From Limnohabitans sp. Bal53 (GTDB lineage: Bacteria > Pseudomonadota > Gammaproteobacteria > Burkholderiales > Burkholderiaceae_C), in the NCBI RefSeq assembly GCF_003063355.1, contig NZ_NESH01000004.1, positions 186,001-250,000 of the forward strand: a stretch of DNA of 64,000 nt, written 5' to 3'. Made by a program: the position numbers and the translations under genes. Positions 28,404-39,640 of the stretch are shown here, piece after piece (within the stretch, counting starts at the first letter, position 1; each line of letters opens with the position of its first letter). Under the pieces are notes generated by a model. That model was not told the DNA's origin, did not search any database, and saw only the letters and a program-made list of their open reading frames with translations.

Positions 28404-29039
28404 TTATTGCGCCGCTTGTAAGCCGTTCATGAAGTGAGCCGACATCCGCGCTGCCGCCTGCTCGGGCTGGCGTTCGGTCAGGGCCTGCACGATGGCACGG
28501 TGTTCGGCCAAGGACTGCTCAATGCGGCCTTCCTTGAACAAGGAGCTGTGGCGGTTGAGCTTCATGACCTTGCGCAGGTCGGCCACCATTTGGTCGCGCC
28601 AGCGGTTGTTGGCCAATTCCAGCAGCAACATGTGAAAGGCTTCGTTGATCTCGAAAAAGCGGTCGCGGTTGCCCACGGCTTCTTCCAGGTCTTGGTGTAA
28701 GGCGCTGATCTGCGCCATCTGCTCGGCGCTGGCGTTTTGTGCCACCACGCGGGCGGCGTCCGATTCCATCAAGGCCAGCAGGTGGTAGACGTCGCGCAGG
28801 TCTTTCTCGCTGACTTCGGTCACATAAGCGCCCCGGCGCACCTTCATGGTCACCAGGCCTTCGGCCGCCAGCACCTTGAGCGCTTCGCGCAAAGGCGTGC
28901 GGCTGATGCCCAGCGCCTCTGCAATGCGCAGCTCGTCGATCCAGCTGCCTGGCTCCAGCTCGCGTGCAAAGATGCGTTGGCGCAACAACTCGGCCACTTC
29001 TTCGTACAGGGCGCGGGGGGCAAGAGACAGGGCAGACAT
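28404..29039 (-). CDS. GntR-family (FadR/FCD) transcriptional regulator
   Basis: 211 residues. An N-terminal winged HTH (RIAEALGISRTPLREALKVL, then AEGLVTMKVRRGAYVTEV) precedes an FCD ligand domain with the metal-binding pattern around FFEINEAFHMLL and LAEHRAIVQAL. Divergent from the methylmalonyl-CoA mutase operon, it is the obvious candidate regulator of propionate/methylmalonyl-CoA metabolism; FCD regulators bind organic acids or acyl-type ligands. Operator candidates are the TTGTAAGCCGGT direct repeats between the two genes. Confidence 0.9.
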   Translation of the reverse strand: MSALSLAPRALYEEVAELLRQRIFARELEPGSWIDELRIAEALGISRTPLREALKVLAAEGLVTMKVRRGAYVTEVSEKDLRDVYHLLALMESDAARVVAQNASAEQMAQISALHQDLEEAVGNRDRFFEINEAFHMLLLELANNRWRDQMVADLRKVMKLNRHSSLFKEGRIEQSLAEHRAIVQALTERQPEQAAARMSAHFMNGLQAAQ

Positions 29040-29104
29040 GGGCAGTTTCAGAAGGTGCAGTACAGATGTGGCCGAACGGAATTTCAGGCGTTTCAGATGC
29101 TGAA

Positions 29105-29183
29105 TTGTAAGCCGGTTAAAATATTCTGCATCAATAATTATGAATCACGGTACTTGTAAGCCGGTAGGCAGCCCCGGGCTGCC
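29105..29183. promoter_or_regulatory. Divergent promoter/operator between the GntR gene and the mutase operon
   Basis: TTGTAAGCCGGT occurs twice in direct orientation (29105-29116 and 29154-29165), 49 bp apart start to start, flanking an AT-rich core (TATTCTGCATCAATAATTAT) that could hold promoter elements. A perfect 8+1+8 palindrome, GGCAGCCC-C-GGGCTGCC (29167-29183), follows. The two 12-mers are candidate operators for the adjacent GntR-family regulator. No cobalamin riboswitch was recognised. Confidence 0.5.
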
Positions 29184-29224
29184 ACAATCCGGCTCAGCCA
29201 TTTTTGTCTCGAAAGCACAGCGCC

Positions 29225-31398
<2,174 letters not shown>

Positions 31399-31402
<4 letters not shown>

Positions 31403-32412
31403 ACCCCACGCAGTTGCTTGACGGCTTGTTGCACGGCAACGCTGCCGGGCAACGCCGCGCCATGGCCAAAGCCATCACGCTGCTCGAATCAACACGCGAT
31501 GACCATCGCGCCCAAGCTGACGAGTTGCTCACGGCCATGTTGCCGCACACGGGTCAGTCGTTTCGTTTGGGGATCAGTGGCGTGCCGGGTGTGGGCAAGT
31601 CCACTTTCATTGAGGCGCTGGGCCTGTACCTGATTGGCCAGGGGCATCGTGTGGCGGTGCTGGCGGTGGACCCGTCCAGCACGGTCTCGGGCGGCTCCAT
31701 CTTGGGCGACAAGACCCGCATGGAATTGCTCAGCGTGCACGAGCGTGCGTACATTCGCCCCAGCCCCAGCAGCGGCACTTTGGGCGGCGTGGCCGAAAAA
31801 ACCCGCGAGTCCATGTTGGTGTGCGAAGCGTCCGGCTATGACGTGGTGATCGTCGAGACGGTGGGCGTGGGCCAAAGCGAAACCGCCGTTGCCAACATGA
31901 CAGACATGTTCGTGTTGATGCAACTGCCCAATGCGGGCGACGATTTGCAGGCCATCAAAAAGGGCGTGATGGAGATCGCCGATTTGGTGGTCATCAACAA
32001 GGCCGACATCGATGCGATTGCGGCCACCCGCGCCGAGCTGCAAATTACCAGCGCTTTGCAGCTCTTGGGCATGCACGGTGGCTCGGGCCATGCGCACGCC
32101 GACACCACGCAGTGGCACCCTAAGGTGGTGCAGCTGAGCGCCTTGCTGGGCCAGGGCGTGGACAGCTTTTGGGGTGCGGTCAGCGAGTTCCGAAGCTTGC
32201 AAAAGGCCAACGGCCGATTGGCTTTGCGTCGCCAGCAACAAGCCCTGTCGTGGATGTGGGAGCGCATCGACGCCGGACTCAAACAAAACTTTCGGGCGCA
32301 GCCGCGTGTGCAAACGCTGCTGCCCCAACTCCGCCAACAAGTCGCGGCCGGCCAATTGGCCGCTTCAACGGCTGCCCGTCAACTGCTCAGTGCTTACCAA
32401 GCGCAGAGTTAA
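31399..32412 (+). CDS. meaB: Methylmalonyl-CoA mutase-associated GTPase MeaB
   Basis: G3E-family P-loop GTPase that gates cofactor loading and protects the mutase from inactivation. The Walker A is [10 protein letters not shown] near residue 60; [19 protein letters not shown], the ETVGVGQSE switch segment and NKAD base-recognition motif follow. The 337-residue frame begins with GTG 31399 inside the mutase stop region (GTGA overlap), so translation is coupled. Older annotations call it ArgK. Confidence 0.95.
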
Positions 32413-32445
32413 CCTGAATCTTCCTGAAGAAAAGCGAGAACCACC

Positions 32446-33978
32446 ATGCAAGACATCCTTGAACAACTGGAAAAAAAGCGCGCAGCGGCCCGCTTGGGCG
32501 GCGGTCAAAAGCGCATCGATGCGCAGCATGCCAAGGGCAAACTCACCGCGCGTGAGCGCATCGAGGTGCTGCTCGACGAAGGCACCTTTGAAGAGTGGGA
32601 CATGTTCGTGGAGCACCGCTGCACCGACTTTGGCATGCAAGACAACAAGATCCCTGGCGACGGCGTAGTCACCGGCTACGGCATGATCAACGGCCGTTTG
32701 GTCTTTGTGTTCAGCCAGGACTTCACGGTCTATGGTGGCGCTTTGTCAGAGACCCACGCCGAAAAGATCTGCAAGATCATGGACCAGGCCATGAAGGTCG
32801 GTGCACCTGTGATTGGCCTGAACGATTCGGGCGGTGCCCGAATTCAGGAAGGCGTGGCTTCCTTGGGTGGTTATGCCGACGTGTTCCAGCGCAACGTGAT
32901 GGCCAGCGGCGTGGTGCCCCAGATCAGCATGATCATGGGCCCCTCAGCAGGTGGTGCGGTTTACTCGCCAGCTCTGACCGATTTCATCTTCATGGTCAAA
33001 GACACGTCTTACATGTTCGTCACGGGCCCAGAAGTGGTCAAGACTGTGACGCACGAAGAAGTGACCGCCGAAGAGTTGGGCGGCGCGCTGACACACACCA
33101 CCAAGAGTGGCGTGGCCGACATGGCGTTTGAAAATGACGTGGAGGCGCTCTTGATGCTGCGGCGCCTGTACAACTACCTGCCGCTCAACAACCGCGAGAA
33201 AGCGCCTGTGCGCCCAAGCGGAGACCCGTCTGGACGCTTGGACATGAGCCTGGACACGCTGGTGCCCGAGAACCCCAACAAGGCCTATGACATGAAGGAA
33301 CTCATCGTCAAGACCGTGGACGATGGTGACTTCTTTGAGCTGCAACCCGATTACGCCAAGAACATCCTGATCGGCTTTGCCCGCATGGAAGGCCAGACCG
33401 TGGGCATCGTGGCCAATCAGCCTTTGGTGCTGGCCGGTTGTTTGGACATCAAGAGCTCCATCAAAGCGGCGCGATTTGTGCGTTTTTGCGATGCGTTCAA
33501 CATCCCCGTCATCACTTTTGTCGATGTGCCCGGTTTCATGCCCGGCACCAGCCAAGAGTTCGGCGGCATCATCAAGCATGGCGCCAAGTTGCTGTATGCG
33601 TACGCCGAGTGCACGGTGCCGAAAATCACCGTCATCACCCGCAAAGCCTATGGCGGCGCGTACGACGTGATGGCCTCCAAGCACCTGCGCGGCGACGTGA
33701 ACTTTGCTTGGCCCAACGCCGAAATCGCGGTGATGGGTGCCAAGGGCGCGGTGGAAATCATCTTCCGCGAAGACAAAGGTGACCCCGAAAAGCTGGCCGG
33801 CAAAGAAGCCGAATACAAAGCCCGCTTTGCCAACCCCTTTGTGGCGGGCGCACGCGGCTTCATCGACGACGTGATCCAGCCGCACGAGACGCGCAAGCGC
33901 ATCTGCCGTTCGTTGGTTATGTTGAAAGACAAGAAGATCGAGAACCCCTGGCGTAAGCACGGGAACATTCCGCTTTAA
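32446..33978 (+). CDS. pccB: Propionyl-CoA carboxylase, beta (carboxyltransferase) subunit
   Basis: 510 residues. The N-terminal half shows [20 protein letters not shown], the acyl-CoA oxyanion region [19 protein letters not shown], and [16 protein letters not shown]. The C-terminal half shows [20 protein letters not shown] and [18 protein letters not shown]. It transfers CO2 from carboxybiotin to propionyl-CoA. The propionyl-CoA role rather than acetyl-CoA is inferred from the neighbours: mutase, meaB and pccA in the same operon. Confidence 0.94.
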   Translation: MQDILEQLEKKRAAARLGGGQKRIDAQHAKGKLTARERIEVLLDEGTFEEWDMFVEHRCTDFGMQDNKIPGDGVVTGYGMINGRLVFVFSQDFTVYGGALSETHAEKICKIMDQAMKVGAPVIGLNDSGGARIQEGVASLGGYADVFQRNVMASGVVPQISMIMGPSAGGAVYSPALTDFIFMVKDTSYMFVTGPEVVKTVTHEEVTAEELGGALTHTTKSGVADMAFENDVEALLMLRRLYNYLPLNNREKAPVRPSGDPSGRLDMSLDTLVPENPNKAYDMKELIVKTVDDGDFFELQPDYAKNILIGFARMEGQTVGIVANQPLVLAGCLDIKSSIKAARFVRFCDAFNIPVITFVDVPGFMPGTSQEFGGIIKHGAKLLYAYAECTVPKITVITRKAYGGAYDVMASKHLRGDVNFAWPNAEIAVMGAKGAVEIIFREDKGDPEKLAGKEAEYKARFANPFVAGARGFIDDVIQPHETRKRICRSLVMLKDKKIENPWRKHGNIPL

Positions 33979-33997
33979 GCCTCAGGAGAAGAACAAG

Positions 33998-36046
33998 ATG
34001 TTTACCAAAATTTTGATTGCCAACCGTGGCGAAATCGCTTGCCGCGTCATCGCCACCGCCCACAAAATGGGCATTCAAACCGTGGCCGTTTATTCCGAAG
34101 CCGACAAAGAAGCCCGCCATGTGCAACTGGCCGATGAGGCTGTGTTGATTGGCCCAGCCGCATCACGTGAGTCGTACCTCGTGGCCGACAAAATCATCGC
34201 CGCCGCCAAGGCCACAGGCGCACAAGCGATCCACCCCGGTTATGGTTTCCTGAGCGAAAACGCCGAGTTCTCCAAGCGCTGCGAAGACGAAGGCATTGCC
34301 TTCATCGGCCCTCGCCACTTCTCGATTGCCGCCATGGGCGACAAGATCGAATCCAAAAAGTTGGCAGGTGCCGCAGGCGTGAACTGCATTCCGGGCGTGA
34401 ACGACGCCATCGACAGCGCCGAAAAAGCGGTCGAAATTGCCAAGGGCATTGGCTACCCGGTCATGATCAAGGCGTCAGCCGGCGGCGGCGGCAAGGGCTT
34501 GCGTGTGGCTTTCAACGACAAAGAAGCTTTTGAAGGCTTCACTTCCTGCCGCAACGAAGCGCGCAACAGCTTTGGTGATGACCGTGTGTTCATCGAGAAG
34601 TTTGTCGAAGAGCCCCGCCACATCGAAATCCAAGTGCTGGGCGACAGCCATGGCAACGTGATTTATTTGAACGAGCGCGAATGCTCCATCCAGCGTCGCC
34701 ACCAAAAAGTCATTGAAGAGGCACCTTCGCCTTTCATCTCTGAAGCCACCCGCAAAGCCATGGGCGAGCAAGCCGTGCAACTGGCCAAGGCGGTGAAATA
34801 CCAGTCGGCCGGAACGGTAGAGTTTGTGGTCGGCAAAGACCAGAGCTTTTACTTTCTGGAGATGAACACCCGCTTGCAGGTGGAGCATCCCGTGACCGAA
34901 GCCATCACTGGGCTCGATTTGGTCGAAATGATGATCCGCGTGGCTGCTGGCGAGAAATTGCCGATCGAACAAAAAGACGTGCAGCGCAACGGCTGGTCCA
35001 TCGAGTGCCGCATCAACGCCGAAGACCCATTCCGCAACTTCCTGCCCTCCACCGGCCGTTTGGTGCGTTTCCAGACGCCACACCAAACCATGTTCCAGGC
35101 CAACACCACAGACCTGTATGGCGTGCGCGTGGACACAGGCGTGCAGGACGGCGGCGAGATCCCGATGTTTTACGACTCGATGATCGCCAAGCTGATCGTG
35201 CACGGCAAAGACCGCAACGATGCGATCGCCAAAATGCGCGAAGCCTTGAATGGCTTCGTCATTCGAGGCATCAGCTCCAACATCCCCTTTCAAGCTGCTT
35301 TGTTGGCACACCCGCGTTTTGTGTCGGGCGACTTCAACACGGGCTTCATCGCCGAGCAATACAGCCAAGGCTTCCGCGCTGAAGACGTGCCGCATGACGA
35401 TCACGATTTCTTGGCCGCACTGGCCGCCTTTGTGCGTCGTAAGTCACGCCAACGTGCCGCCAGCCTGAGCGGCCAGTTGCCCGGTTACGACGTCAAGGTG
35501 GGCCAAGACTACGCTGTGGTCGAGTTGGGCCAGGCTGGCAAAAACCGTTATGTGCCCGTGCATGTAGACGAGTTTGTGGGCAAGCCCGGCGTGGCGCAGA
35601 TCACCGTGGATGGCAAGGCCTACGCTATTGAGAGCAACTCCCGCCTAAACGACATTCGCATCGAAGGCACTTGCAACGGCAAACCCTTTACCGCACAAAT
35701 TGAACGCGGCACCTTGAAGAACCCGTTGGCTTTGCAAGTTCAGCACAACGGCACGCGCATCGAGGCACTGGTCATGTCACCGCGCATGGCCGAGCTGCAC
35801 AAGCTTATGCCCTACAAGGCCCCGCCGGATCTGAGCCGCTTTGTGCTCTCGCCTATGCCCGGTTTGCTGGTGGATGTGTCGGTGCAGCCGGGTCAGAAGG
35901 TGCAGGCGGGCGAGCGCGTGGCCGTCATCGAAGCCATGAAGATGGAAAACGTGCTGTTTGCTTCGCAAGACGGCGTCGTGAAGAAGGTGGTGGCTGCCAA
36001 GGGCGAATCTCTCACAGTGGACCAGATGATTGTGGAGTTCGAATAA
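33998..36046 (+). CDS. pccA: Propionyl-CoA carboxylase, alpha (biotin carboxylase/BCCP) subunit
   Basis: 682 residues: biotin carboxylase (KILIANRGEIACRV, ATP-grasp loop KASAGGGGKGLRVAF, EMNTRLQVEHPVTE), then the linker (BT) domain, then BCCP with biotin site EAMKMENVLF, Lys648 being the expected biotinylated residue. It lies 19 bp after pccB. Its TAA is directly followed by the ATG of the VOC gene with no spacer. Confidence 0.95.
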   Translation: MFTKILIANRGEIACRVIATAHKMGIQTVAVYSEADKEARHVQLADEAVLIGPAASRESYLVADKIIAAAKATGAQAIHPGYGFLSENAEFSKRCEDEGIAFIGPRHFSIAAMGDKIESKKLAGAAGVNCIPGVNDAIDSAEKAVEIAKGIGYPVMIKASAGGGGKGLRVAFNDKEAFEGFTSCRNEARNSFGDDRVFIEKFVEEPRHIEIQVLGDSHGNVIYLNERECSIQRRHQKVIEEAPSPFISEATRKAMGEQAVQLAKAVKYQSAGTVEFVVGKDQSFYFLEMNTRLQVEHPVTEAITGLDLVEMMIRVAAGEKLPIEQKDVQRNGWSIECRINAEDPFRNFLPSTGRLVRFQTPHQTMFQANTTDLYGVRVDTGVQDGGEIPMFYDSMIAKLIVHGKDRNDAIAKMREALNGFVIRGISSNIPFQAALLAHPRFVSGDFNTGFIAEQYSQGFRAEDVPHDDHDFLAALAAFVRRKSRQRAASLSGQLPGYDVKVGQDYAVVELGQAGKNRYVPVHVDEFVGKPGVAQITVDGKAYAIESNSRLNDIRIEGTCNGKPFTAQIERGTLKNPLALQVQHNGTRIEALVMSPRMAELHKLMPYKAPPDLSRFVLSPMPGLLVDVSVQPGQKVQAGERVAVIEAMKMENVLFASQDGVVKKVVAAKGESLTVDQMIVEFE

Positions 36047-36526
36047 ATGACACGTCCTTTCAAAGTGCTGGGTGTGCAGCAAATCGCCATTGGCGGGCCC
36101 GACAAACTGCGCCTGCAAAAGCTCTGGGTCGACATGTTGGGCCTGGAGGTGACCGGCACCTTCAAAAGCGAACGCGAGAACGTGGACGAAGACATCTGCG
36201 CCATCGGCTCTGGCCCCTTCAAGGTCGAGGTTGATCTGATGCAACCGCTGGACCCCGAGAAAAAGCCCGCTGTACACACCACGCCACTGAATCACATCGG
36301 TCTGTGGATCGATGATCTGCCCGTGGCGGTGGAATGGCTCACCGCCCAAGGCGTGCGCTTTGCACCCGGCGGCATCCGCAAGGGCGCGGCCGGTTTTGAC
36401 ATCACGTTTTTGCACCCCAAGGCGAGCGAGGAGTTCCCGATTGGCGGGGAGGGCGTGTTGATTGAGTTGGTGCAGGCGCCGCCCGAAGTGGTCAGTGCGT
36501 TTGAAAAACTGGCCTCAGCCGTCTAA
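36047..36526 (+). CDS. VOC-family protein, probable methylmalonyl-CoA epimerase
   Basis: 159 residues of the glyoxalase/bleomycin-resistance fold: two beta-alpha-beta modules beginning [20 protein letters not shown] and [18 protein letters not shown]. Candidate metal ligands are His in LNHIGLW and Glu in GVLIELVQ; the usual first ligand H near the N-terminus is replaced by Gln in VQQIAIG (epimerases can use Gln there). Placement as the last gene of the mutase/carboxylase operon fits an epimerase linking (S)- and (R)-methylmalonyl-CoA. Function is inferred from fold and context. Confidence 0.78.
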   Translation: MTRPFKVLGVQQIAIGGPDKLRLQKLWVDMLGLEVTGTFKSERENVDEDICAIGSGPFKVEVDLMQPLDPEKKPAVHTTPLNHIGLWIDDLPVAVEWLTAQGVRFAPGGIRKGAAGFDITFLHPKASEEFPIGGEGVLIELVQAPPEVVSAFEKLASAV

Positions 36527-36573
36527 AGCAGCTCCCACATAAATTCCGACCACTGCGCAGAGTCCTGCCCCCT

Positions 36574-37098
36574 GTAGGAGCGGTCTCCGACCGCGATATT
36601 GGGCCTCAGGGTGTATCGCGGTCAGAGACCGCTCCCACAAAAATTCTGCCCACTGCCCAGAGTCGTGCCCCCCAGTAGGAGCGGTCTCCGACCGCGAAAT
36701 TCGCCTCATGGTTCATCGCGGTCGGAGACCGCTCCCACAAAAATTCCGACCACTGCGCACAGCCGTGTCCCCCTGTAGGAGCGGTCTCCGACCGCGATAT
36801 TGGGCCTCATGGTGCATCGCGGTCAGAGACCGCTCCCACAAAAATTCTGCCCACTGCCCAGAGTCGTGCCCCCCTGTAGGAGCGGTCTCCGACCGCGATA
36901 TTGGGCCTCAGGGTGTATCGCGGTCAGAGACCGCTCCCACAAAAATTCTGCCCACTGCCCAGAGTCGTGCCCCCCAGTAGGAGCGGTCTCCGACCGCGAA
37001 ATTCGCCTCATGGTTCATCGCGGTCGTAGAGTGCTTCCACAAAAATTCTGCCCACTGCGCAGAGTCGTGCCCCCTGTAGGAGCGGTCTCTGACCGCGA
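36574..37098. repeat. REP-like palindrome array (six forward, five inverted copies)
   Basis: Forward copies of GTAGGAGCGGTCTCCGACCG start at 36574, 36675, 36775, 36876, 36977 and 37076. Reverse-complement copies (start CGCGGTC.GAGACCGCTCC) lie near 36616, 36716, 36817, 36918 and 37018; the last is degenerate. Forward and inverted copies alternate with a period of about 101 bp and conserved spacers, like a bacterial interspersed mosaic element. The core resembles Pseudomonas REP elements (GTRGGAGC...GCGA). There is no gene here; the short frames that read through it are artefacts of the repeat. Confidence 0.85.
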
Positions 37099-37124
37099 TC
37101 AAGGCTGATGTAGTCAGCCTTGAT
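37096..37124. terminator. Hairpin between the REP array and rsxB
   Basis: ATCAAGGCTGA and TCAGCCTTGAT form an 11-bp perfect stem around a 5-base loop; the plus strand continues TTTTGTTTGG. The stem contains the rsxB stop codon (minus strand). It may terminate read-through from the pcc operon side. Confidence 0.6.
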
Positions 37125-37803
37125 TTTGTTTGGCTCGGGCTTTGGTCAGGGCCGCTTCGATGATCGCGCGTTTGCGGTCCATTTCGGGGGCCTTGTCTGT
37201 GCCCTTGGTGTGGGCAGGCAAGTCGGCCAAGGTGTGCTCTGCCTCATTGATCAGCCTGGCTTGGTGGGCGGCCTTTTCTTGCGCCAAGCGTTTGTGACGT
37301 GACGCGTAACGTGCAAGGGCCGTCTGAGCCTCTTGCGCGGACCAAGCGGCCCAGCCTGTGCGCGTGTCGGTCACGTTTTCCAGCGCAATGCAATCGACCG
37401 GGCACACCGGAATGCACAGCTCGCAGCCCGTGCACCAAGGTTCGATCACGGTGTGCATCAATTTGTTGGCCCCCAAAATCGCATCGGTCGGGCAAGCCTT
37501 GATGCACAGCGTGCAGCCGATGCACCAAGCCTCGTCGATGATGGCCACATGGCGTGGGCCTTCTGTGCCGTGTTCCGGGTTGAGGGGCAGAACGGGCTGG
37601 CCGGAGATGGCGGCCAGGCGTTCAATGCCCGCTTGCCCACCCGGTGGACATTGGTTGATTGGGGCTTGCCCCTCGGCCATGGCCTGGGCGTAGCTGGCGC
37701 AGTCCGGGTAGCCGCAACGCGTGCACTGCGTTTGGGGCAGGGCGTTGTTGAGGGCAAGAAAAAGCGCCTGGGTCTCAGGCGCTTGGTGGCTCAAGGCGGT
37801 CAT
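37114..37803 (-). CDS. rsxB: RnfB/RsxB-like iron-sulfur protein
   Basis: 229 residues from ATG 37803 (GAGG upstream). The N-terminal Fe-S motif is [16 protein letters not shown] with a downstream Cys in NQCPPG. Two [4Fe-4S] ferredoxin motifs follow: [12 protein letters not shown] and [12 protein letters not shown]. The C-terminal third is a charged Ala/Lys-rich helix. No rnfA, C, D, G or E genes are near, and the N-terminal membrane anchor of true RnfB is absent, so it is more likely a soluble electron carrier. It lies 5 bp downstream of phaZ. Confidence 0.85.
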   Translation of the reverse strand: MTALSHQAPETQALFLALNNALPQTQCTRCGYPDCASYAQAMAEGQAPINQCPPGGQAGIERLAAISGQPVLPLNPEHGTEGPRHVAIIDEAWCIGCTLCIKACPTDAILGANKLMHTVIEPWCTGCELCIPVCPVDCIALENVTDTRTGWAAWSAQEAQTALARYASRHKRLAQEKAAHQARLINEAEHTLADLPAHTKGTDKAPEMDRKRAIIEAALTKARAKQNQG

Positions 37804-37808
37804 GAACC

Positions 37809-39482
37809 TCAGGCTTTTTTGTTGGAATCCACCCAAGTGGTTTTAACGGCCGTTTTGGGCAAGGCCTTGGCCGCGCTCTTGGTGACCGCTTTGGCGGGGG
37901 TGGGTGAGCTGGTTTTGACGCTGGCTTTGGCCGCCGATGGAACAGCTGGTTTGCTGGCCCCTTTGTCAGTGGCGGTGGCTGCCGTTTGGGCGGTGGTTTT
38001 GGCTGCCGAGGCTTTTGCCGCAGGTTGGGCGCTGGCCTTCACTTCAGTCTTCGCAATGACCTTCGCCGCGGTTTTCACAGTGGCTTTGGGGGCTGGCTTC
38101 ACTGCAACAGGCGCAGCGGCTGGAACTGGCACGGAGCTGCTTGGGGCCTGAGCCACTGGCTGAGTTGCCGCCGAAACGCTGGGCTTGGCCACTGCCACTG
38201 CCGCTGGGGCCTTGGCTTGGGGGGCGTGGTTCAAAATGAACTTGACCAGTTGCGGGTAGACGATGTCGCGCCAGCGGCGGCCGCTGAAGATGCCGTAGTG
38301 GCCCGCGCCTGGCACTTCCAGATGCTGACGCTCGCTGGCGGGCACGCCGCTGCACAGGTCTTGCGCCGCACGGGTCTGGCCGGCGCCAGAGATGTCGTCC
38401 AGCTCACCTTCCACGGTCATCAGGGCCGTGCCCTTGATGTCTTGCGGGCGCACGCGCTCGATCTTGCCGTCCACACCCTTGACGTCCCAGGTGCCGTTGA
38501 CCAGCTTGAAGTCCTGGAAGACGGTGGCGATGGTCTCCAGGTAGTAATCGGCGTCCATGTCGAGCACCGCGTTGTACTCGTCATAAAACTTGCGGTGAGC
38601 TTCGGCGCTGGCGTCGTCACCCTTGATCAGGTCTTTGAAGTAGTCGTAGTGGCTGGTCGCGTGGCGGTCGGGGTTCATGGCCACAAAGCCGGTGTACTGC
38701 AAAAAGCCCGGGTACACGCGGCGGCCTGCGCCTGGGAAGCTGGGCGGCACGCGGTAGATCACGTTGTTCTCGAACCACTCAAAGCTCTTGTTGGTGGCCA
38801 GGTTGTTCACCGAGGTGGGCGACTTGCGCGCATCGATGGGGCCGCCCATCATGGTCATGGTCAGCGGCGTCTTCTCGCCACGGCTGGCCATCAAGGACAC
38901 GGCGGCAAGCACAGGCACGGTGGGCTGGCAAACGCTCACCACATGGCAGTGGCCATAGATGGACTGCAGGTGGCGGATGAATTCCTGCACGTAGTTGATG
39001 TAGTCGTCCAGGTGGAACTCGCCGTCCGACAAAGGCACCAAACGGGCGTTCTTCCAGTCGGTGATGTAGACCTTGTGGCCTTGCAACATGGTCTTGACGG
39101 TGTCGCGCAGCAAGGTGGCGTAGTGGCCGGACAAGGGGGCCACGATCAGCACCACAGGCTGGGCCTTGAGCATGGTCAATGTCGCTGGGTCGTCCGAGAA
39201 ACGCTTGAAACGGCGCAGCTCGCAAAAGGGCTTGTCGATCTCAACACGCTCGTGGATGGCCACATCGGTCTTGTTGACCTTGACGGTGCGGATGCCGAAC
39301 TCAGGCTTGACATAGTCTTTGCCCAAGCGGTGCATCAGGGCGTAGCCTGCCGACACTCGTTGTGCCAAAGGCGTTTGCGCCATGGGGTTCAGGGGGTTGC
39401 TGTAGAGCTTGGCTGCTGCTTGGGCCAGATCGGAAAAAGGCTCCATGATCGAGCGTTGGGTTTCAAAAATCTGATAAAGCAT
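37809..39482 (-). CDS. phaZ: Intracellular polyhydroxyalkanoate depolymerase with a long basic tail
   Basis: Residues 1 to about 420 match the PhaZ1-type intracellular depolymerase that mobilises amorphous PHB inside granules: [20 protein letters not shown] start, [39 protein letters not shown], and the nucleophile Cys in [26 protein letters not shown] carries the likely catalytic His. The last 130 residues are low-complexity, mainly Ala, Lys, Pro, Thr and Val (AAKA/KTAAK-like), unlike the compact family members and reminiscent of histone H1-like or PhaF tails. Total 557. Upstream partner of rsxB; encoded far from phaCAB. Confidence 0.93.
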   Translation of the reverse strand: MLYQIFETQRSIMEPFSDLAQAAAKLYSNPLNPMAQTPLAQRVSAGYALMHRLGKDYVKPEFGIRTVKVNKTDVAIHERVEIDKPFCELRRFKRFSDDPATLTMLKAQPVVLIVAPLSGHYATLLRDTVKTMLQGHKVYITDWKNARLVPLSDGEFHLDDYINYVQEFIRHLQSIYGHCHVVSVCQPTVPVLAAVSLMASRGEKTPLTMTMMGGPIDARKSPTSVNNLATNKSFEWFENNVIYRVPPSFPGAGRRVYPGFLQYTGFVAMNPDRHATSHYDYFKDLIKGDDASAEAHRKFYDEYNAVLDMDADYYLETIATVFQDFKLVNGTWDVKGVDGKIERVRPQDIKGTALMTVEGELDDISGAGQTRAAQDLCSGVPASERQHLEVPGAGHYGIFSGRRWRDIVYPQLVKFILNHAPQAKAPAAVAVAKPSVSAATQPVAQAPSSSVPVPAAAPVAVKPAPKATVKTAAKVIAKTEVKASAQPAAKASAAKTTAQTAATATDKGASKPAVPSAAKASVKTSSPTPAKAVTKSAAKALPKTAVKTTWVDSNKKA

Positions 39483-39582
39483 GTGGCAGTTTCCCTTGCA
39501 ACAAAATGGTGCGCTGCAGCAATACTACAGGAGACCAGGCGGTATTTTTTGAGTTTGCCCCCTAATTGACAGTCACCTTCCG

Positions 39583-39614
39583 GACCGCCCAAAAAGAAAC
39601 CGCCCCGTCAGGGG
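39583..39614 (-). terminator. Terminator after the aminotransferase gene
   Basis: Read on the minus strand, AACCGCCCC pairs with GGGGCGGTT around TGAC, followed by TCTTTTT. It ends the aminotransferase transcript. Confidence 0.8.
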
Positions 39615-39640
39615 CGGTTGCAAGCTTGATGTCAGTCAAT

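Noticed and set aside
29166-29224. Cobalamin riboswitch before the B12-dependent mutase
   Set aside because: The leader is too short and only a simple 8-bp palindrome is visible; no B12-box sequence.
36574-37098. CRISPR array
   Set aside because: Repeats alternate in orientation and the spacers are conserved copies, not unique; no cas genes nearby. REP/BIME-like elements explain it.
37986-39569. 527-codon plus-strand frame opposite phaZ
   Set aside because: Antisense shadow; phaZ motifs on the minus strand are unambiguous.
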